A stretch of 9,564 nucleotides of DNA from Burkholderiales bacterium (GTDB taxonomy: Bacteria > Pseudomonadota > Gammaproteobacteria > Burkholderiales > Chitinimonadaceae): contig JAFAKZ010000140.1 in NCBI GenBank assembly GCA_019234745.1, positions 1 to 9,564 on the forward strand, given 5' to 3'. This document shows positions 6,277 through 9,564 of the stretch, piece by piece; position 1 is the stretch's first letter, and each line of letters starts with the position of its first letter. The notes beneath the pieces are model-generated. The model had not been told where the DNA came from. It was given only the letters and a program-made list of their open reading frames with translations, and ran no database searches. Both the position numbers and the translations under genes were made by a program.

Positions 6277-7440
6277 GTGCTCGGATTCCTGATCAACATG
6301 GCACTGAAGAATGCCCTGCGCCACCGGCTCAGGGCCTGCCTCACATTGGCCGGTCTCACCATCGCCATCCTGGCCTTCGGGCTCCTGAGTACAGTCGTTA
6401 CGGCATGGTATGCCGGCGCCGACGCTGCATCGGACAAGCGCCTGGTCACGCGCAGCGCCATCTCGCTCGCCTTTTCCCTGCCCATCAGCTACGCCGAGCA
6501 GATCCGCGCGGTGGACGGCGTGACCTCGGTGGCCTGGGCCAACTGGTTTGGCGGCGTATATATCAATGAGCGCAACTTCTTCCCGCAGTTTGGCGTCAGC
6601 GCGGCAAGCTATCTGCCGCTCTACCCGGAATTCGTGTTGGACGAGGCGCAGAAAGCCACGTTCCTGCGCGACCGCCAGGGCTGCGTTGCCGGCCGCAAGC
6701 TGGCTGCCCGCTACGGCTGGAAAGTGGGCGACACGATTCCGATCCGCGGCAGCATCTATCCCGGCACATACAATTTCGTGCTGCGCGGCATCTACACGGG
6801 GCGCGACGCGGATACAAACGAGGAGCAATTCTTCTTTCATTGGGAACTGCTGAACGAGCGCATCAAGAAGATCTACCCAAAGAGGGGCGATAGTACGGGC
6901 GTCTTCGTCGTCGGCATCAAGGATGCGGGTGACGCGGCGCTGGTCTCGCAACGCATCGACGCCATGTACCACAATTCGGTGGCCGAGACGCTCACGGAAA
7001 CGGAAAAGTCCTTCCAGCTGGGCTTCGTGGCCATGCTCTCCACCGTGGTGCTCGCCATCCAGGTCGTGAGCTATGTGGTGATCGTCATCATCATGGCCGT
7101 GATGGCGAACACCATGGCCATGGCGGCACGCGAGCGCACCAGTGAATACGCCACGCTGAAGGCGCTAGGCTTCGCGCCTTCCATCGTCGGCTGGCTGATC
7201 TTGCTGGAGTCCGTCCTGCTATGCGTGGTGGGCGGCGCACTTGGCATCGCCGCGACCTTCCCCGCCGTCTGGGTGTTCCGGCATCTGCTCGACGGCATCT
7301 TCCCGACCTTCAATGTCGCTACTGGCACGCTCTGGCAGCAGGCTGCGGGCGCCCTGGTCATCAGCCTGGTGGCTGCGGCCGTGCCCATGTGGCAGTCCAT
7401 GCGCGTTCGTATCGTCGACGGATTGAGAGCCGTGGGATGA
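6277..7440 (+). CDS. MacB/FtsX-type ABC transporter permease, first of a pair
   Basis: This 387-residue protein has the four-helix MacB plan. An N-terminal helix sits at about 22-46, a large periplasmic domain at about 47-248, and three helices at about 250-280, 302-330 and 355-375. ARERTSEYATLKALGF (284-299) is the cytoplasmic coupling segment that contacts the ATPase in this family, and it ends with the usual VRIVDGLRAVG. Such permeases transmit ATP hydrolysis to periplasmic movements that expel peptides, lipids or drugs. It starts with GTG: an in-frame TGA at 6250-6252 rules out a longer frame, and AAGG stands about 10 bases upstream. ATG at 6298 is possible but would shorten the N-terminal helix. 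It overlaps the second permease by four bases. No ATPase or membrane-fusion gene is adjacent. Confidence 0.9.
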   Translation: MLGFLINMALKNALRHRLRACLTLAGLTIAILAFGLLSTVVTAWYAGADAASDKRLVTRSAISLAFSLPISYAEQIRAVDGVTSVAWANWFGGVYINERNFFPQFGVSAASYLPLYPEFVLDEAQKATFLRDRQGCVAGRKLAARYGWKVGDTIPIRGSIYPGTYNFVLRGIYTGRDADTNEEQFFFHWELLNERIKKIYPKRGDSTGVFVVGIKDAGDAALVSQRIDAMYHNSVAETLTETEKSFQLGFVAMLSTVVLAIQVVSYVVIVIIMAVMANTMAMAARERTSEYATLKALGFAPSIVGWLILLESVLLCVVGGALGIAATFPAVWVFRHLLDGIFPTFNVATGTLWQQAAGALVISLVAAAVPMWQSMRVRIVDGLRAVG

Positions 7441-8603
7441 AAATTCCGCTCACTTATGTATGGCGCAATATGGTCAAGCGCCGCCTCACTACCACGCTGA
7501 CGGCAGGTGGCATGGCGCTGGTCGTATTCGTGTTTGCCACCGTGTTGATGATGCGCGCGGGCCTTGAGCAGACACTGGCCGATACCGGCAGCCCTGCCAA
7601 TATCGTGGCGATTCGCAAGGGCGCGCAGACCGAGGTGCAGAGCGGCGTCTACCGTGCCGACGCGGCCATCATCGAGAGCGACCCGAATGTAGCGCTGGAT
7701 GGCAAAGGCCAGCGTCTCGCCAGCCGCGAGGTGGACGTGCTCATCTCACTGCCGCGCCGCGGCAGCGGACAGAAGTCCAACGTGGTCGTGCGCGGCACCG
7801 GTGCAGCGGGTCTCGCCATTCGCCCCCAGGTGCATGTCATCGCGGGTCGGCTGTTCCGGCCGGGTAGTTCGGAAGTGATGGTCGGCCGTTCGATCGCAGA
7901 AGGCTTCGCGGGTGTGCAGATCGGCTCCACCCTGCGTTTTGGCCGGCGCGACTGGCTGGTCGTGGGCGAATTCGACGCGGGCCGAACTGGCTTCAACTCC
8001 GAGGTATGGGGCGACACGGAACAGATGATGCAGGCCTTCCGCCGGATCAGTTACTCGGCCGTGGTCTTCCGCATGCAGGAGCCGGATAACTACGTCGCCA
8101 CCATCGCCCGGCTCGATGGCGACCAGCGCCTATCGGCAGAATACAAGCGCGAGACACAGTTCTACGCCGACCAGAGCAAGGCCATGAGTACCTTTATCGG
8201 CTGGCTGGGCATCGCGCTGTCCATCGTATTCTCGCTTGGCGCCATCATCGGCGCCATGATCACCATGTACGCAGCCGTGTCCAACCGCGTAGGCGAGATC
8301 GGCGCCCTGCGTGCCCTGGGCTTCCCCCGCCGCAGCGTCATGACCGCCTTCCTGGCCGAATCGCTGGCGCTGAGCCTGGTCGGCGGCGTGGCTGGACTCG
8401 TCCCCGCCTCCTTCATGCAGCTGTTATCCGTATCCACCATGAACTTCCAGACGTTCTCGGAGCTGGCCTTTAGCTTTACGCTCACACCCGGCATCGTGCT
8501 GGCGTCACTGATCTTCGCCCTTGTCATGGGTCTGGTGGGCGGCTTTCTGCCGGCCGTGCGGGCATCGCGGATGAAGATTGTGGATGCGTTGCGGGCGGCT
8601 TAG
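7437..8603 (+). CDS. MacB/FtsX-type ABC transporter permease, second of a pair
   Basis: This 388-residue protein has the same plan as its upstream neighbour: helix at about 20-40, periplasmic domain at about 41-250, then helices at about 252-281, 301-334 and 351-373. Residues 52-69 contain NIVAIRKGAQTEVQSG, a stretch typical of this FtsX permease subfamily just after helix 1. SNRVGEIGALRALGFPRRS (282-300) is the coupling segment, and MKIVDALRAA ends the chain. The ATG overlaps the TGA of the first permease (ATGA at 7437-7440), so the two are translationally coupled and probably form a heterodimer. The frame is open upstream to 7221, but a start there would run through the first permease and is rejected. 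The substrate is unknown. Confidence 0.92.
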   Translation: MKIPLTYVWRNMVKRRLTTTLTAGGMALVVFVFATVLMMRAGLEQTLADTGSPANIVAIRKGAQTEVQSGVYRADAAIIESDPNVALDGKGQRLASREVDVLISLPRRGSGQKSNVVVRGTGAAGLAIRPQVHVIAGRLFRPGSSEVMVGRSIAEGFAGVQIGSTLRFGRRDWLVVGEFDAGRTGFNSEVWGDTEQMMQAFRRISYSAVVFRMQEPDNYVATIARLDGDQRLSAEYKRETQFYADQSKAMSTFIGWLGIALSIVFSLGAIIGAMITMYAAVSNRVGEIGALRALGFPRRSVMTAFLAESLALSLVGGVAGLVPASFMQLLSVSTMNFQTFSELAFSFTLTPGIVLASLIFALVMGLVGGFLPAVRASRMKIVDALRAA

Positions 8604-8618
8604 CGTGCCGCGCCCGCA
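8590..8618 (+). other. GC-rich hairpin across the stop codon of the second permease
   Basis: TGCGGGC (8590-8596) pairs with GCCCGCA (8612-8618), and the inner GGC (8597-8599) pairs with GCC (8607-8609), leaving a two-base bulge. The stop codon TAG at 8601-8603 lies in the loop. There is no T-run after it, so it is not a standard intrinsic terminator. It could be an mRNA 3'-end stabiliser or an attenuating structure, or simply a result of high GC. Confidence 0.3.
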
Positions 8619-8664
8619 GCCAGGGAGGATGAACGTCGCTAACATGGGGGTTGGCGCTTGTTTT

Positions 8665-8680
8665 CTAACTTGTCCTAACT
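8665..8680 (+). promoter_or_regulatory. CTAACT direct repeat with 10-base period upstream of the binding protein gene
   Basis: CTAACT occurs at 8665-8670 and again at 8675-8680, exactly one helical turn apart and ending 13 bases before the ATG at 8694. It stands out as AT-rich in GC-rich surroundings. Tandem half-sites on one face of the helix suit response regulators. An alternative is that the second copy is part of a -10 region, with TTGGCG (8651-8656) as a -35. Both readings are speculative. Confidence 0.3.
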
Positions 8681-8693
8681 ACGATGGCAGTAG

Positions 8694-9536
8694 ATGAGCC
8701 CCACACCCCGCCCGTGCCTTCTGACTCGATTTCTTGCGCGAGCTGCGATTTCCATCGCGGCCCTGGCGACCTACGCCTCCGACCTACTACCCACCTGCCC
8801 GCACCATCCCATATCCTTTGCCTACTACGAGATGGGCTACGCCTACAGCGACGCCGAAACGGTCTCGCGTGGGACAGCCAAGGGCATCGACAAGGATTTG
8901 TTGGATGAGATGATCAAGCGCACCCATTGCCAGTTCAGGACGGCCGTGTACGCGCGGGCCCGTACCTGGCACGACCTGCAGAGCGGCGACCTGGACATGG
9001 CCTCTGCCGCCGCGGAAACGCCGGAGCGCGATCGCTTTGCCTGGTTCGCCTTCTACATGATCGGCAAGCAATATCTCATCGTCGGCCCCACAGCGCCGAC
9101 CAGCGTGAAAGGCATGGACGACCTGCTGGCCGACCCCAAGATGAAACTGGGCGTGGTACGCAGCTTCGTGCACGGCAAGTATTTCGACGACTATGTGGCA
9201 CGGCTGCGCCCGCTGGGCCGCGTATTGGACTACGTCGACCAGGACGCGCTCTACTACGCGCTGCAAAAGGGCGAGGTGAATGCCGTATTCGGGCTGTCCT
9301 TCGTCTACCCGCTCTATATTGACAAGTTCTATCTCGGCAAGCAGGTGCGCGTATTGGATCTGGACCCGACGCCCGGGCTGAAGCATGGCATCGTGATGAG
9401 CAAGTCGGCATTTTCAGAGAAGGACGCCGAGCACTGGCGCGCCGTCGTCGACGGCATCCGCCACGACGGCACGATGCAGCGCATCATCGCGAGGTATCTA
9501 GGCGAAGAACGCGCAAGGCAGATGACTGGCTTCTAG
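8694..9536 (+). CDS. Periplasmic solute-binding protein, family 3-like
   Basis: This 280-residue protein has an N-terminal export signal (Arg at 12 and 16, hydrophobic residues about 17-27, cleavage possibly near 28). The mature part follows the bacterial family-3 binding-protein pattern. GIDKDLLDEM is at 64-73, WHDLQSGDLDMA at 92-103, TPERDRFAWFAFY at 109-121, LGVVRSFVHG at 152-161 and ALQKGEVNAVFG at 189-200. The usual aromatic-plus-Arg site of amino-acid binders is partly altered: the common G-M-T before TPER is replaced by AAAE. Cys35 and Cys79 remain in the mature protein. It is likely a periplasmic sensor or binding protein for a small polar ligand. It lies 90 bases after the permease pair on the same strand but has no adjacent importer permease or ATPase. 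The ATG lacks a clear Shine-Dalgarno site; an ATG at 8684 is in another frame. Confidence 0.82.
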   Translation: MSPTPRPCLLTRFLARAAISIAALATYASDLLPTCPHHPISFAYYEMGYAYSDAETVSRGTAKGIDKDLLDEMIKRTHCQFRTAVYARARTWHDLQSGDLDMASAAAETPERDRFAWFAFYMIGKQYLIVGPTAPTSVKGMDDLLADPKMKLGVVRSFVHGKYFDDYVARLRPLGRVLDYVDQDALYYALQKGEVNAVFGLSFVYPLYIDKFYLGKQVRVLDLDPTPGLKHGIVMSKSAFSEKDAEHWRAVVDGIRHDGTMQRIIARYLGEERARQMTGF

Positions 9537-9564
9537 GGAGCCTCTGACAAAGTACCCGGGATCG

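Noticed and set aside
6085..6972. Minus-strand open frame of 295 codons crossing the intergenic region
   Set aside because: Antisense to the first permease, which has convincing topology and motifs; GC-rich DNA commonly leaves such frames open.
7221..7436. Upstream extension of the second permease frame
   Set aside because: It runs within the coding sequence of the first permease; the ATGA overlap start gives the family-typical N-terminus.
8787..9386. Minus-strand open frame of 199 codons
   Set aside because: Antisense to the binding protein, whose plus-strand translation shows family-3 motifs from end to end.
6277..9536. The permease pair plus binding protein as one complete new transporter
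   Set aside because: MacB-type permeases do not use family-3 binding proteins in known systems, no ATPase is present, and a 90-base gap with possible promoter elements separates them. Kept only as a hypothesis.

Overview
The window is GC-rich chromosomal DNA of a Gram-negative bacterium. Evidence for Gram-negative: two proteins with export signals, a periplasmic solute-binding protein, and MacB-type permeases. The oligopeptidase B, the FecR/DUF6600 protein and the general lack of strong Shine-Dalgarno sites fit a gammaproteobacterium of the Xanthomonadales, perhaps Rhodanobacteraceae. That placement is inference from gene content, because no rRNA or marker gene is present. I see no tRNA, rRNA, CRISPR array, insertion sequence or phage gene.

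Layout. (1) 1-1447, minus strand: N-terminal 482 codons of an oligopeptidase B; the catalytic domain runs off the left edge. (2) 1448-1632: divergent intergenic region with a candidate promoter for the peptidase and two adjacent dyads in front of the next gene. (3) 1633-3612, plus: an exported FecR + DUF6600 protein with a Trp-rich core, an Asn-rich segment and a long Pro/Ala/His-rich tail. (4) 3703-5556, plus: a large polytopic membrane protein resembling GT-C glycosyltransferases, separated from gene 3 by a hairpin and ended by a strong bidirectional terminator at 5580-5612. (5) 5627-6019, minus: a 130-residue hydrophobic membrane protein of unknown function, convergent with gene 4. (6) 6020-6276: second divergent intergenic region. 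(7) 6277-7440 and 7437-8603, plus: two different MacB/FtsX-type ABC permeases, translationally coupled by an ATGA overlap. (8) 8694-9536, plus: a periplasmic family-3 solute-binding-like protein, complete within the window.

How the genes may work together. Most look like independent transcription units. The one clear operon is the permease pair, which probably forms a heterodimer. It is unusual here because neither an ATPase nor a membrane-fusion protein lies next to it. The binding protein downstream also lacks the permease and ATPase expected of an amino-acid-type importer. MacB-type permeases do not normally use family-3 binding proteins, so the three are not obviously one transporter. I did not find a convincing new system. 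The best leads are the orphan permease pair with its orphan binding protein, the small membrane protein, the architecture of the DUF6600 protein, and the paired dyads at 1553-1591.
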